Positions 1 through 9,124 of a DNA stretch of 64,000 nucleotides are shown here, piece after piece. How positions within the stretch are numbered: position 1 is the first letter of the stretch; the number at the start of each line of letters is the position of its first letter. Origin of the DNA: Adenophora triphylla var. japonica (taxonomy: Eukaryota > Streptophyta > Magnoliopsida > Asterales > Campanulaceae); contig JAFEMH010006921.1 in the NCBI GenBank assembly GCA_022495995.1, forward strand, positions 44,499-108,498, written 5' to 3'. The position numbers were made by a program, and so were the translations under genes. The notes beneath the pieces were generated by a model, which had not been told where the DNA came from, ran no database searches, and was given only the letters and a program-made list of their open reading frames with translations.

Positions 1-46
1 GACCTCCTCTTGAACATTTCAAAGCAAGAACAATAGTGAGCCTAAT

Positions 47-568
47 ATGGATGAAGAATTTAAAGGCCAATGCTCTCCCTTTCTTGCATTGTTTAGCAAA
101 TTATTGTGCTTTTTAAACGTTGAATTCAAGTTACCATGTCTGAGCCAGAGGAAACCCAAATTACCTATCAATTATAGAAACAAAGTTCTTTTTGCTGAAG
201 CTGATTCCGATTTCGTTAATATTCTTTTCAGCTTCATGAAGCTACCTATGGGGACAATAGTTAGGATCATCAAGAAGAATTCTGGTTCAACATCCACTCG
301 CTGCTTCATTAGTCTCTATGAAGGTGTTGCAAATCTACCCTCACAATATTTTATGTCTGAAGAATGCAAGCAATTGCTTCTTCATCCAAAAACCTCATCA
401 GAAGTTAAAGGCAGCAAACTTAAACTCAATGTGGATAACACAAAATACTTCATATGTGATAAACTGAGATGTTCTTATTTCAGCACTTGCGACACTGTAA
501 TATGCAGTTGTGATAGGTTGCTCAACAAAGAGTTTAGAACTGCAACTGCTATGGCCTTCATGAGTTAG
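47..568 (+). CDS. DUF674-family protein, short or truncated copy
   Basis: A 173-residue ORF opening with an ATG. Residues about 45-110 carry the plant DUF674 signature: KVLFAEADSDFVNILFSF, then LPMGTIVRIIKK, a short Gly/Ser loop, SLYEGVANL, and later LLLHP followed by a Ser-rich patch. DUF674 proteins are plant-specific, often tandemly duplicated and of unknown function; full-length members are usually several hundred residues with a repeated domain. This copy holds about one repeat and stops after a Cys-rich tail (residues ~138-160), so it is either a truncated paralogue or one exon of a longer gene whose other exons lie left of the window. The flanking DNA is AT-rich and no promoter could be assigned. 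Family assignment is from recalled motifs; functionality is uncertain. Confidence 0.7.
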   Translation: MDEEFKGQCSPFLALFSKLLCFLNVEFKLPCLSQRKPKLPINYRNKVLFAEADSDFVNILFSFMKLPMGTIVRIIKKNSGSTSTRCFISLYEGVANLPSQYFMSEECKQLLLHPKTSSEVKGSKLKLNVDNTKYFICDKLRCSYFSTCDTVICSCDRLLNKEFRTATAMAFMS

Positions 569-894
569 TTCATGGTCTCGCCCTCATTTTTCTTAAACTT
601 CTGGTTTCTTGCATCCAGATGACGACGGATTAAATATGTATTCTAGTATATATTCCATTTTTTGGCTCTTATTGTTGTATCCCATATTTTCTGCTGTACA
701 CTAATTACAATATAGAAAACCTGTTATTATTCTGACTTCTTAAACAATGCTTCCTCTCAGTCTTAGGCTTCTAATTTTATCTTGAAAAGATGTGCCCAAG
801 TATCAAATGTATTAAAACTTCAGTGGTGCCCACGATTAGGTTACTAGTTTCTTAGTGTATCTTTAGTTGTTAAAGTTCAAAACTTCAAATTCCT
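569..894. other. AT-rich non-coding stretch
   Basis: AT-rich sequence after the DUF674 stop codon, probably its 3' flank. No gene, repeat or RNA was recognised. Confidence 0.5.
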
Positions 895-1695
895 GAAGGA
901 CAACGGTAGAATAAGTTTCACGGTTGTTGAGTTTGATGTAAATAACTATGTAATGATTTTCACAGTTATTGTGCATAACTGTGAAGTCCATTTCACAGTT
1001 ATTTTTGTGTCATTCCTTTAGGACAACTGTAGAACAAGTTTCACGATTGTTGGGTTTGATGTAAATAACTGTGCAATGATTTTCACAGTTATTGTGCATA
1101 ACTGTGAATTCCATTTCACAGTTATTTTTATGTCAGTCCTTTAGGACAACTGTAGAACAAGTTTCACGGTTGTTGGGTTTGATGTAAATAACTGTGTAAT
1201 GATTTTCACAGTTATTGTGCATAACTGTGAATTTCATTTCACAGTTATTTCTATGTCATTCCTTTAGGAACTGTAGAACAAGTTTCACGGTTATTGTGCA
1301 CAACTGTGAGGTCAATTTCTCAGTTATTGTGCATAACTGTGTGATAGATTTCTCTGTTTTTATGTCATTCTTTTATAGAACAACTGTGAGGTCTATTTTA
1401 CAGTTATTGGTTGTGATGTGAATAACTGTGAAATGTTTTTCACACTTCTAAAACTGTGAGGTCAGTTTCACATTTATTTATGAATGTGAAATTGTTTGAT
1501 TTTTACCTTTCTAAACTGAGAACTGTGAGGTCAATTTCTCAGTTATTCATGAATGTTTGTGCATAACTGTGAGGTCAATTTCTCAGTTATGATTGTGAGG
1601 TCACTTTCTCAGTTATTGTGCATAATTGTGTGATAGATTTTACTGTTTTTATGTCATTTTTTTATAGAACAACATTGAGGTCTATTTCACATTTG
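895..1695. repeat. ~122 bp minisatellite with internal dyads
   Basis: Three well-preserved units begin near 895, 1018 and 1140 (GGACAACTGTAGAACAAGTT and following), spaced ~122 bp, followed by shorter degenerate units to about 1695. Each unit contains several inverted copies of AACTGTGAA and TTTCACAGTT, so single strands could fold into many small hairpins. The unit length decays rightward and shorter sub-units (TGTGAGGTCAATTTCTCAGT) appear after 1300. Confidence 0.85.
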
Positions 1696-1844
1696 TTGAC
1701 AAATAATTTTATTTTATTTATAAAATTTGAAATATATGATGAGTAAACTTGTTTGATTCGTCTTGGCGATGCGATTAAAACAGTGATTTCGGATAATTTT
1801 TTCGACTTTTAGATTTTGAGATATTGCATTTTAAAAATTTAAGA

Positions 1845-1950
1845 GAAAAAAAAAAGGAAGAGAGAGAAAAGTAAAGTAAAAAAAAAAGGAAAAGAGAAAG
1901 AGAACGAGAAAAAAAAGAAGAAGAAAACGTAAAAAAAAAAAAAAAAAAGA

Positions 1951-2006
<56 letters not shown>

Positions 2007-2070
2007 AAGTGTGCGTGTGAGGCTGTGAGTAGTGGGCGCGTGAGTGAGTGGGTGGGCGGGTGGGTGCAAG
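1845..2070. repeat. Purine-rich low-complexity tract with (AG)n core
   Basis: Over 200 bases that are almost all A and G on the + strand, with a pure AG dinucleotide run around 1949-2002, then G-rich GTGAGTGGGTGGGCGGGTG. It lies about 300 bp upstream of the TATA box of the next gene. Apparent ORFs on the other strand are Ser/Phe/Leu runs caused by composition. Confidence 0.9.
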
Positions 2071-2359
2071 GGCAATTCGGTCCAGAAAATATTTAGGGAC
2101 TTTTTGGGGGTTTTGATAATATTAGTCCTTAAAGGTAGTTTTTATTTGGATCGGGGACTATTTGGTCAAAGCCTCAAAATTTTATTAGAAAAATAAAATT
2201 TTAACAATTTTCATTTGAATTGACGAAAAAATAGTGATGAAATATTAATTAAGACTCCTTTTCCTTATGAAAGTATGATAAATACTAACTAAAGTCCTAT
2301 TTTTTCGAAGAATAAGGAGTAATTAGAATCCTATTAAAACAAAGTTTCCTTTAACTCAA

Positions 2360-2367
2360 TATATAAA
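2360..2367 (+). promoter_or_regulatory. TATA box of the 2447 gene
   Basis: TATATAAA sits about 80 bp upstream of the ATG at 2447, a normal plant spacing for a short 5' leader with a start site near 2395. The leader ends in a purine-rich stretch and a strong GCCGCCATGG start context. Confidence 0.6.
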
Positions 2368-2446
2368 GCCTGCCTAGTGCTATGCATATCATCATAGTCC
2401 TCAGCTAAACTCTTAAAAAAAGACATAAATAAATTCCTCCGCCGCC

Positions 2447-2962
2447 ATGGAAACTGCGAACGCAAGTAGCAATCACGAGAAGAGAAGGTGTTCAACCATC
2501 GCCACCACAATCTTGGTTGTCGCCACTATAGTACTCTCCATCAACCTTGTTGTCTGTGGTCTTATATACATGACACCGGGCGGAAAAATAATTCAAATAA
2601 AAAAATCTGGGGCACTGGCTTCGGCTCCGGCTCCGGCCAGTAACCAGACGGACGTTGTTGTTGATGAAGAAGAAGAAGAATCAACAGATTCATTCTTCTA
2701 CAAAGGATATCACGTGCCAGATCAATGGAAGAACCAGAGCGAACGGTACGTGTACGAGTGTGGGAAGCTACTGTGGCCTGTTGATGATGATGGACTGTTT
2801 CTGAATAGATCGGAACGTATAGATTTAATAAAGGAGGATTTGAGTGGTTCGGAATATGAGAAGAGGTTAGCAGAAATTATTGAGGGGTCGGCAATGCGCT
2901 GGACCTGTCATGAGCAATCTGAATGGTATTACTTTCGTGAAGGATTGAAACAATGTTGCTGA
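2447..2962 (+). CDS. Unrecognised small single-pass membrane protein
   Basis: 171 residues, intron-free, with a near-ideal start context (GCCGCCATGG) and a TATA box ~80 bp upstream. The N-terminus is short and basic (EKRRC), followed by one hydrophobic segment at about residues 17-43, then an Ala/Pro linker (APAPAS), an acidic run (DEEEEE) and a folded-looking C-terminal half with five Cys and many Trp/Tyr. N-glycosylation sequons occur at N66, N96 and N120, all on the same side of the membrane segment, fitting a type II protein with a lumenal or apoplastic C-terminal domain. I do not recognise the family. Balanced codon use, the promoter and the lack of internal stops argue that it is a real gene. 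It could be a truncated member of a larger family. Confidence 0.65.
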   Translation: METANASSNHEKRRCSTIATTILVVATIVLSINLVVCGLIYMTPGGKIIQIKKSGALASAPAPASNQTDVVVDEEEEESTDSFFYKGYHVPDQWKNQSERYVYECGKLLWPVDDDGLFLNRSERIDLIKEDLSGSEYEKRLAEIIEGSAMRWTCHEQSEWYYFREGLKQCC

Positions 2963-2997
2963 GTTATAATAGATGAATAATGTCTAGTAATTTTGTA

Positions 2998-3050
2998 TTC
3001 CTTCCGCCCTTAAACAAATGTCGAAAAAAGTTTCACTCACGGAGGGATTA
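2998..3050. mobile_element. Possible Stowaway MITE remnant
   Basis: A ~50 bp stretch just 3' of the preceding gene starts CTTCCGCCC and ends CACGGAGGGA before TTA. This resembles the two Stowaway termini (CTCCCTCCGT type) with nearly all internal sequence deleted. The left terminus is poor, so this is tentative. Confidence 0.25.
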
Positions 3051-3380
3051 CGTTTTGTGCTAAATCATGCTTCTATACTATGAGTTTACAATTATGTAGT
3101 TATTTCATGTAATTGATTGATTTCCTTGATCATATTATGAAGAATATGAAGAAAAAAAATTATTGATATGAAAGTATGAACTACTACCCAATCTTACTCT
3201 TGGCTGTTGGGTCGTGGAGTTAAAAACCCATTAAACAAAAAGATGAACCCAAGTCCAGAGCATATAAGCGAAGCTGCCGCCCTATGGGGGTTGATTTTCT
3301 TAGGGGAAAAGGGAATTTCTTTTATAACCCTAATGATAGGCGTGTCCTTGTCTTATTAAATAGTGATAACTTAAATAAAC

Positions 3381-3424
3381 CTAGGGCTAGGGCTAGGGCT
3401 AGGGCTAGGGCTAGGGCTAGGGCT
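3381..3424. repeat. (CTAGGG)n hexamer microsatellite
   Basis: About seven perfect CTAGGG/AGGGCT units. The last unit overlaps the apparent left terminus (AGGGCTGTTAAACGA) of the adjoining inverted-repeat element, so the array may have grown from the element end. Confidence 0.9.
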
Positions 3425-4294
3425 GTTAAACGAAATGAGCTAGCTCGAGCTCGATTCGGATTCGCCTCGTATAAACTCGAGTTTGAGTGGGTTGAAGGTG
3501 AACTCGAAATTGAACTTGAACAGACTTTAAAAGCTCGTTTTGTTATCGAGTCGGCTCAAGTTTGACTCGTTTGTTCGATGAGCTTTGATCGAGATCGACT
3601 CGTTTGAGCTTGTTTCGTTTAGCTCGTTAAAAGCTTGAATGATTTTTTTCACGATTAACTTGAGTGAGTTCGGCTTAATAAGCTTATTAACACGTAAATT
3701 TATTTTTCGAACTTGGCTCGACTCATATTTGACTCGTTAAATTCTAATAATTATTATTTTTGTAATAAATACACATATAATATACTCCCTCCGTCTCAGT
3801 CCAGTGTAAACTTTTGGTCAACTTTGACCAACTTTGACCAATAGTTTAAGGCCATAATAATGATCCTAATAAAAATCCAAAAAATGTTATTGTTAATATT
3901 ATTAAGCGTGATACAATAACAAATTTTTAAATTTTTATTAGGATCATTATTATGGCCTTAAATTATTGGTCAAAGTTGGTCAAAGTTGATCAAAAGTTTA
4001 CACTGGGCTGGAACGGAGGGAGTATGTATTTACAAAATAATATATTTGATTTTTCAACTCGCTCAAACTCTGCTCTAAGTTTGTACTTGGCTCGTTAAGC
4101 TCAAACTCACTCGTTAAAACTCGAGCTCGAGCAGTTCGCGAATAGTTTGCGAGCAGTTCGAAACTCAAGATTCGAGTCGAGCTCAAACAATCAAACTGGG
4201 CTCGAGCTCTAGAATCGCACGAGCTCAAAATTTTTAAACGATCTCGAAACTCGACTCGACTCAACTCAACTCGGCTCAACTCGTTTACGGCCCT
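3419..4294. mobile_element. GAGCTCG-rich inverted-repeat DNA element (non-autonomous)
   Basis: The left end reads AGGGCTGTTAAACGA and the right end, read on the other strand, AGGGCCGTAAACGAG. Both arms continue in degenerate GAGCTCGAGTTTGAGC-type sequence for ~300 bp. The arms are imperfect inverted repeats with no coding capacity. Such Taq-site-rich inverted repeats are dispersed in many plant genomes; the superfamily cannot be set here because no clear target duplication was found. A Stowaway MITE is nested in the middle. Confidence 0.55.
3785..4022. mobile_element. Stowaway-type MITE (Tc1/mariner), nested
   Basis: 238 bp bounded by CTCCCTCCGT at the left and ACGGAGGGAG at the right, with TA target duplications at 3783-3784 and 4023-4024. 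The terminal inverted repeats run far inward: GTAAACTTTTGGTCAACTTT and GGCCATAATAATGATCCTAA are each repeated inverted, leaving a loop of only ~50 bp. Non-autonomous; mobilised in trans by mariner-like transposases. Confidence 0.93.
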
Positions 4295-4568
4295 ACTATA
4301 GCTTAGTGTTAACCTTAAATCTATACTATACTCCCTCATGTGTTTTGGAGTTTTTCACAAATATTAATAAGGATAATTATTATTATATCTTTATGAAGAA
4401 GATATCAAATATGTCATCAGTAATTGTGTCTTCACTCAAAAAGTATGTTTAATAACATGAAACAAGTTTCAATGCAGAATAAATTTGAGTTTTTGTTTTA
4501 AAATGATATGGATTTTGGATCAAATTTTTAGTCCTAACACGATATGCATTTTTGGACGCCAAAATCTA

Positions 4569-5457
4569 GGGAGAAACGTGTTTCTTCATAATTTATGGAG
4601 AAACGGGTTTTTTTCATCGTTCCCGTCGGTGCTCTCTCCCCGCTAATGCCCACCGAGTCGACGACAAATCTTCTTCTTTTCAGCGCACCAAATTTTAAAA
4701 TTAGGCCCTCAATTCTTTTTTACGATCTCACCACTTCACAAACTAAAAACCCTAAATTTCATCTATCTCTCTTCCCCCTTTGTGCATAATTCAAATGGAT
4801 CAATGGAAATCGAATCCCGAATTACCTAATTCAGCTCTAAACGACTCCCATTTTGAACCCAGGTTTGCTTTCTTCAATTCATTGACTATTTTGTTCATTC
4901 TTAACAGTTTAGCATAATATGTATGTATAATTAGCACAGTTGTGATTGTTTTATACAATTTCTCCTCTTGCAAATGAATACTACAGCTGTAAATATCATG
5001 GTAAATCCTATGATTTGTTATATGTTTGGTGGATTTGGTTCTAATGAGATTGATTTTGAGTGAATTCTGAAATTCTGGATATCAACATTCAATGTTCTGG
5101 ATATCCAGAACCTTTTGAAAGGATATCCAGAACCTTTTGAAAGGATATCCAAAAATTTTGTATTGGCCATGACCTTTTGAAAGAATATCCAGAACCTTTT
5201 GAAAGGATATCCAGAACCTTTTGAAAGGCTTCTGGATATCAATATTAAATGTTCTGGATATCCAGAACTCTTTGAAAGTGATATCCAGAATCTATTTAAG
5301 TTGATATCCAGAAAGTTGGTATGTGTTGGTCCCATTCTAACATAACTTTTGGATATCATGATCAAAGGGTTCTGAATATCCAGAACCTTTGAGACTGATA
5401 TTCAGAACCTTTAAAAAAACACGTTTCTCCATAACTTATGGAGAAACGCGTTTCTCC
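4569..5457. mobile_element. Double-palindrome-ended element, copy 1
   Basis: Left end GGAGAAACGTGTTTCTTC, a short spacer, then a second GGAGAAACG half. The right end is the inverted counterpart, finishing GGAGAAACGCGTTTCTCC at 5457. Each terminus is two near-identical palindromes joined by a CATAA-N-TTATG dyad, giving ~45 bp terminal inverted repeats. There is no transposase. The interior holds a start-like gene fragment zone (4600-5000, unrecognised) and a satellite of GGATATCCAGAACC units. Copy 2 at 6086-6501 shares ends and satellite. The superfamily is not known to me. Confidence 0.55.
5075..5400. repeat. GGATATCCAGAAC satellite, ~22 bp unit
   Basis: Repeats of GGATATCCAGAACCTTTTGAAA, several in direct tandem (5100-5160, 5185-5230), others inverted. 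The core GGATATCC is itself palindromic (contains the EcoRV site GATATC). Present also, in a diverged AAGCTTTGG form, in the second element at 6150-6435. Confidence 0.85.
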
Positions 5458-6085
5458 GGAGACCTACTCCTTGTCGTGCCACGTCTCCTTCTTTGGATTC
5501 ACATGCATGCTTCCTCTTATGATGATGGTCATTCAAATTCAAGTTTCAAATATTAGTTAATACCTTTAATCAATAAATATAAATATAGATATATAAATGG
5601 ATAAATATAATAGATTAATGGGAAAATACCGAAAACCCTCTACTAAAACTTTCATATCAAAAACCCAACAAATAGTTCTTCTGTAAAAATAAACCTAAAA
5701 ATAATACCAAAAGACCCAAAATTTAACAATTTAGCCAATGTCATTAGATTCGAGATCCATATTAATTCAAACATGATTTTCAATTCAATTATAAATTTAC
5801 AAAGATAAATTAATCCGTCTTGAGCGATAATAAAAATAAATGTTTAAATAATAATACTATTAAAATTAAATTTTAGAACTAACAAAGTAATAATTTCAAT
5901 AGTAATTCTAAAAAATGATGATATTGATAATTTTTGGAATTTTTAATCATAATTTTATTTTTTATTTTATATATTTATTTTGAAATTTAATAAATACATT
6001 ATATAAGCAAACACAATTGTTTTTCTAAAATTATTAGACATGGGATCATAAATTTACGTTTTTATTATTATTATGGCTAAAATTT
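5458..6085. other. AT-rich intergenic sequence
   Basis: About 630 bp of very AT-rich DNA between the two palindrome-ended elements. No ORF, TIR or known repeat was recognised. Confidence 0.5.
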
Positions 6086-6501
6086 GGGGAGAAACGCGTT
6101 TCTCCATCGCTTATGGAGAAACAGGGCAACGTTTGTCGCGCGACATACTTAGCCACAACAACTGGATATCACTTTCATCAGTTCTGGATATCCAGAACAT
6201 TGAATATGGATATCCAGAAGCTTTGGAAATGATATCCAGAAAAAATATTTGGTTTCTGGATATCCTTTTCAAAGCTTCTGGATATCCATATTCAATGTTC
6301 TGGATATCCAGAAGCTTTGGAAAGGATATCCAGAAAAAATATTTGGTTTCTGGATATCCTTTTCAAAGCTTCTTGATATTCATATTCAATGTTCTGGATA
6401 TCCAGAAGCTTTGGAAAGGATATCCAGAAACTGTCTAAGTATGTCGCGCGACAAAAGTTGCCCCGTTTCTTCATACGCAACGGAGAAACGCGTTTCTCCC
6501 C
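6086..6501. mobile_element. Double-palindrome-ended element, copy 2
   Basis: 416 bp with ~65 bp terminal inverted repeats. The left arm opens GGGGAGAAACGCGTTTCTCC, passes a second GGAGAAAC half and GTCGCGCGACATACTTAG; the right arm carries the same features inverted and ends at 6501. The interior is filled with GGATATCCAGAA repeats alternating in orientation. Shares termini with 4569-5457 but is half its length, as expected of an internally deleted relative. No coding sequence. Confidence 0.65.
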
Positions 6502-6526
6502 AGACCGACTCATTATTATGAGTAGG

Positions 6527-6661
6527 TCTTGTGAAAAACTAGTTTTTTCAAAATATTATGGAAAAACTAGTTTTCATCATTGTTCATCCCTCTTATTAGT
6601 TGGGCTTAGTGTTTAAAAACTAGTTTTTTTTATGCTATGAAAAAACTAGTTTTTCACAAGA
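6527..6661. mobile_element. Mini palindrome-ended element (AAAACTAGTTTT type)
   Basis: 135 bp starting TCTTGTGAAAAACTAGTTTT and ending with its inverted copy, a perfect ~24 bp terminal inverted repeat. As in the two neighbouring elements, each end is a palindrome, a short AT spacer ending in TATG, and a second palindrome, but the palindrome core is AAAACTAGTTTT instead of GAAACGCGTTTC. It lies 25 bp from element copy 2. Confidence 0.6.
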
Positions 6662-6665
6662 TTTT

Positions 6666-6813
<148 letters not shown>

Positions 6814-7224
6814 TTATCTTATAATAAAAAAGATTGTATTACTATTAAATTATTATTATTATTTATCAATAAATGATAAATTTATTCGTAACATCTCACA
6901 ACTTAAAATAAACTATTTTCATCTATTTAAACTTAAAAGACAATTAATTAAATCGTTAAATTTTGGGAGGGGTTTATTATATAATCCCTCAAACTTACCA
7001 ATTTTACCTTATAAGACAAGGAATATTTCATCTAATCATATAATTCATAGCTTAATAATTACACTCTCCTTCTTATTTTACAAAGTTTACCCTCCCATCA
7101 TTTTACTAAGTGCACCCTATTTATTAATTTACTTCTCTTCAACCACCATCATCTTGTGTCACCCCTACCCATCTTCTCCGGTCAACAATTCCGGCGACCA
7201 ATTTCGAAGATTTTTTTTTTTTAC
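6814..7224. other. AT-rich spacer
   Basis: No gene or repeat recognised. Pyrimidine-rich patches near 7140-7200 lead into the following satellite. Confidence 0.4.
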
Positions 7225-7730
7225 GTCGGCAACCAAACAACTGAGCACTTAACTTATTGATAAATTCTCAGTTGTCAACTAAACTACTAATAACACGATC
7301 AACTCTGGTGACCTCCCCGACGACCACCAACTCCGGCGACCAAACAACAGAGAACTTAACTTATCAGTATGTTCTCAGTTGTATATTAAATTTCTAATAA
7401 CATGATTAACTCCGGCGACCAAACAACTGAAAACTTAAATTATCAGTTAGTTTTCAGTTGCCTCCATTAAGAATACAAGCAACTCCGTTGACCAAACAAC
7501 TGAGAACTTATCAGTTGTCAACTAAACTACTTAGAACACAATCAACTCCGGCGACCTCTCCGGCGATCAAACAACTGATAACTTATCAATAAGTTCTCAA
7601 TTCTCAACTAAACTACTAAAACATGATTAACTCTGGCGACCAAACAACTAAGAATTTAACTTATCAGTAAGTTCTCGGTTATCTCCAATAAGAACACGAT
7701 CAACTTCGACGATCACCAACTCCGGCGACC
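7225..7730. repeat. Degenerate ~75-110 bp tandem repeat
   Basis: Five or so imperfect units, each with ACTCCGGCGACCAAACAACT, then GAGAACTTAACTTATCAGTA and a short inverted match (GTTCTCAGTTG). The GAGAACTT..AAGTTCTC pair in each unit can form a hairpin. Unit length varies through internal deletions. Confidence 0.75.
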
Positions 7731-7857
7731 AACAACAACAACAACAACAAAGCCTTAGTCCCAAAATAATTTGGGGTCGGCTAACATGAATCCTCATATG
7801 TTATCGTGAAAAAAATAAATAAATAAATAAATAAATAAAATAAATAAATAAAATAAA

Positions 7858-7888
<31 letters not shown>

Positions 7889-8127
7889 TTAAATAAAAAT
7901 AAATAAATAAATAAATAAATGAATAAATAATAATAATAATAAAAAAAAAATCAACCCCTCACATGAATTTTTGCCCTCCACTCCGACCTCTTCAACACCA
8001 TACTTTCATCCACTCCAAGTACATTCATATCATTTTCAATTACTCTAATCCAAGTTTGTTTGGGTCTTCCCCTACCCCTCGCCATTTTCTCATTTCTCCA
8101 CTGTTCCGGCCTCCTAACCGGTGCATC
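7731..8127 (-). mobile_element. 3' end of an RTE-clade LINE retrotransposon
   Basis: Read on the minus strand, 8127 to ~7960 encodes the conserved C-terminus of plant RTE LINE polymerases, with the recognisable blocks RGRGRPKQTWIRVIEND and SEWRAKIHV. It then runs through the 3' tail (CCGACCCCAAATTATTTTGG) to a (TTG)n end at 7731. An expanded AATA-rich tract (7810-7950) has grown inside the 3' region. Only the last ~60 residues of the ORF2 product remain; the CACTA terminus at 8130 abuts the upstream side, so the LINE was either 5'-truncated or split by the CACTA. The same tail is shared by the Au family of SINEs. Confidence 0.85.
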
Positions 8128-8129
8128 AC

Positions 8130-8159
8130 CACTACCAGAAAAAGGTCGTTTAGCGACGG
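8130..8159. repeat. CACTA left terminal inverted repeat
   Basis: CACTACCAGAAAAAGGTCGT then TTAGCGACGG. Differs from the right terminus at two of 30 positions. Confidence 0.93.
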
Positions 8160-8750
8160 AAATTTCCGTCGCTAAAATTAAAATTCCGTCGCTAAAAATA
8201 ATCAGCGACGGAAAAATTCCGTCGGTGGTCCGCCGCTACCCGGCCCGTCGCGGTGCTCAGGCGGGTCAATTTCCCGCCGCTATTTTTTCTTTTACCGACG
8301 GAATTTAATTCCGCCGTGAATTAATGGTTACGGCGACGGAAATTTCCGCCGCTATATTAATTTAATTTAATTAAATATTCATTTCGGCGGCGGAAATTTC
8401 CGTCATTTGTAATAAAAATTAATTTAATTAAATTAATTTCGGCGGCGGAAATTTAAAATCATTGTAATAAAATTTAAATTGAAATTAAATTATTTCGGCG
8501 GCGGAAAATACCGTCATTGAAATTATTTAATTTTAATTTAAATTTTATTACGGCGACGAATTTTCATTTGAAATCAAAAATTAAATAAAAATTAAATGAT
8601 TATAGCGTCGGAAATTCCGTCATTTGAAATTAATTTAATTAAATTAATTTTTATTACGGCGACGAAATTTCCGCCATTGAAATTAATTTATTTAATTAAT
8701 TTTTCTTTCGGCATTAATTTGACGGAAAATTCCGTCGGCGATTAAATAAA
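8150..8750. repeat. CACTA left subterminal repeats
   Basis: About fifteen short motifs of the kind GCGACGGAAATTTCCGTCGC, in both orientations, separated by AT-rich ATTAATTTAATT spacers. In En/Spm these subterminal motifs bind the TNPA accessory protein. Confidence 0.9.
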
Positions 8751-8884
8751 TTAAAAAAAAATATTTTAAAATATCAAAAAACCAAAATTTTTGTACACGA
8801 TATAACATTTCAATTTCTAAAACTAAAACTATAAAAACTAAAATTCAAATACCGAGCGTACCAAATAAAAACTAAATACCACCG

Positions 8885-9020
8885 TACCAATTCGGGAGGG
8901 GAGAGGGGGAGGGGGATAGGGGGGATAGGGGGGGAAGGGGAAGGGGGAGAGGGGGAGAGGGGTGGAGCGGGGGAGGGGAGAGGGGTGGAGCGGGGAGGGG
9001 GAGAGGCGGGAGGGGCTCCG
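8885..9020. repeat. G-rich purine tract, G-quadruplex-prone
   Basis: ~135 bp of GGGG runs separated by A or GA on the + strand (for example GGGGATAGGGGGGATAGGGG), with many sets of four G-runs. It lies between the 3' end of the TNPA-like gene and the left subterminal repeats, on its template strand. Confidence 0.85.
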
Positions 9021-9124
9021 CGGGTGCAAATGTCTCAAATGTTTACAAACAAGTATAAATTAATACAACAATGTCTAAAAAAGTCCGCAATCAGCACGGG
9101 GGACGGCAGGAATTATCACGGGAG

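Noticed and set aside
1839..2075. Ser/Phe/Leu-rich ORF on the minus strand
   Set aside because: Low-complexity purine tract read in reverse.
4328..4345. Another Stowaway terminus (ACTCCCTCATG)
   Set aside because: No matching right terminus was found.
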